This document shows, in pieces, positions 13,529 to 14,065 of a stretch of 14,065 bases of DNA. Under the pieces are notes generated by a model that worked only from the letters and a program-made list of their open reading frames with translations, ran no database searches and was not told where the DNA came from. A program made the translations under genes and the position numbers. This stretch comes from Gemmatimonadota bacterium (lineage in GTDB: Bacteria; Gemmatimonadota; Gemmatimonadetes; Gemmatimonadales; GWC2-71-9): contig JAEHDT010000030.1 of NCBI GenBank assembly GCA_016880225.1, positions 1 to 14,065 on the forward strand. The letters are read 5' to 3'. Numbering within the stretch: position 1 is the stretch's first letter; each line of letters begins with the position of its first letter.

Positions 13529-14065
13529 ATGGCCTGGAAGCCGATCATCGTCGGTGTGGATCACTCCCCGGAGTCGCTGCGCGCGGCGGAGGTCGCAGCG
13601 CAGATCGCGCGGGCCGCGCGCGCCCAGCTGGTGCCGGTTCACGCCGTGCCCGTGGTACCTGTCTTCACCGGCCTGGTCGGCATCGAGCCGATGCCGGTGT
13701 TCTCGCCGGAGCTCCAGGACGACCTCACGCGCATCTCGCGCGCGCAGCTCGTGCGCGAGCTGCGGCAGCTGCTGCCCGACGCCGCGATGCGGCGGCTCGA
13801 GGTGCGGACCGGCCCGGCGCCGTTCGTGCTCGGCGAGGTCGCCCACAGCCGGCGCGCCGAACTGGTGATCCTGGGCGGCAAGCAGCACGGCGCGCTGGCC
13901 CGGGGGCTGCGGCGCAGCACAGCGCATTATCTGATCCGGACGCTCGACGTACCCGTGCTGGTCGTGGGAGACTCCACCGCACCGATCGCCAAGGTGCTCG
14001 CCGCCGTGGACTTCTCGGCGGCGTCCCTGCCCACGGTCCGCGCCGCGGAGCGATTCGCGAAGCTC
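13529..14065 (+). CDS. Tandem universal stress protein (3' end cut by window edge)
   Basis: The visible 179 residues hold one full Usp domain and the start of a second (IAKVLAAVDFSAASLPTV), so a tandem Usp. It begins MAWKPIIVGVDHSPES, nearly the same as the Usp at the left edge, and also shares the degenerate loop start GGK-x-H. The loop here, GGKQHGALARGLRRS, lacks the second Gly and also the Gly before Ser of the G-x2-G-x9-G-S motif, so ATP binding by this domain is doubtful. A GAGGT ribosome site precedes the ATG, 14 bases after the esterase stop. It is the fourth gene of the site-B operon. Role: cytoplasmic stress or growth-arrest protein. Confidence 0.93.
   Translation, partial: MAWKPIIVGVDHSPESLRAAEVAAQIARAARAQLVPVHAVPVVPVFTGLVGIEPMPVFSPELQDDLTRISRAQLVRELRQLLPDAAMRRLEVRTGPAPFVLGEVAHSRRAELVILGGKQHGALARGLRRSTAHYLIRTLDVPVLVVGDSTAPIAKVLAAVDFSAASLPTVRAAERFAKL

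Overview
The window is GC-rich and densely packed, with no gene-free stretch longer than about 150 bases. I read 17 protein genes and no RNA genes, insertion sequences or CRISPR arrays. A YcbB-type L,D-transpeptidase, an exported nuclease/phosphatase and a c-type cytochrome point to a diderm bacterium. Protein style (lipoprotein-like N-terminus of the exported enzyme, GTG starts, some very short leaders) would fit Gemmatimonadota or a similar soil phylum, but this placement is a guess.

Layout. (1) 1-2885, minus strand: a five-gene operon archease - rtcB - GYD-domain protein - small coiled-coil protein - tandem universal stress protein (Usp, cut by the left edge). (2) 3039-3740, plus: dienelactone-hydrolase-like protein, divergent from the archease operon. 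(3) 4943-3741, minus: exported endonuclease/exonuclease/phosphatase-fold protein. (4) 6650-5067, minus: L,D-transpeptidase. (5) 6760-9028, plus: coupled operon of site-2 protease with CBS pair, CBS protein and phosphoribosyltransferase. (6) 9487-9050, minus: Hrp1-like CBS protein. (7) A head-to-head pair at about 10330: alpha/beta hydrolase (minus) and membrane-anchored left-handed beta-helix acyltransferase (plus), whose start codons overlap in a palindrome. (8) 11179-14065, plus: CBS protein with acidic linker, monohaem cytochrome c, erythromycin-esterase-family protein and a second tandem Usp (cut by the right edge).

Two things stand out. First, the gene set matches the Mycobacterium tuberculosis DosR dormancy regulon closely (Usp, S2P-CBS, Hrp1-like CBS, phosphoribosyltransferase, erythromycin esterase, DLH-like hydrolase, archease and RtcB), yet the DosR palindrome is not seen. 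Second, six of the transcription units start from promoters with one shared design: three TTCA-like units at exact 11-base steps, then 11-12 bases to a weak -10-like hexamer, then a start codon. This is the geometry of a PhoB/OmpR-family class II activator site. I infer a dormancy/stress island controlled by one winged-helix response regulator, encoded outside the window.
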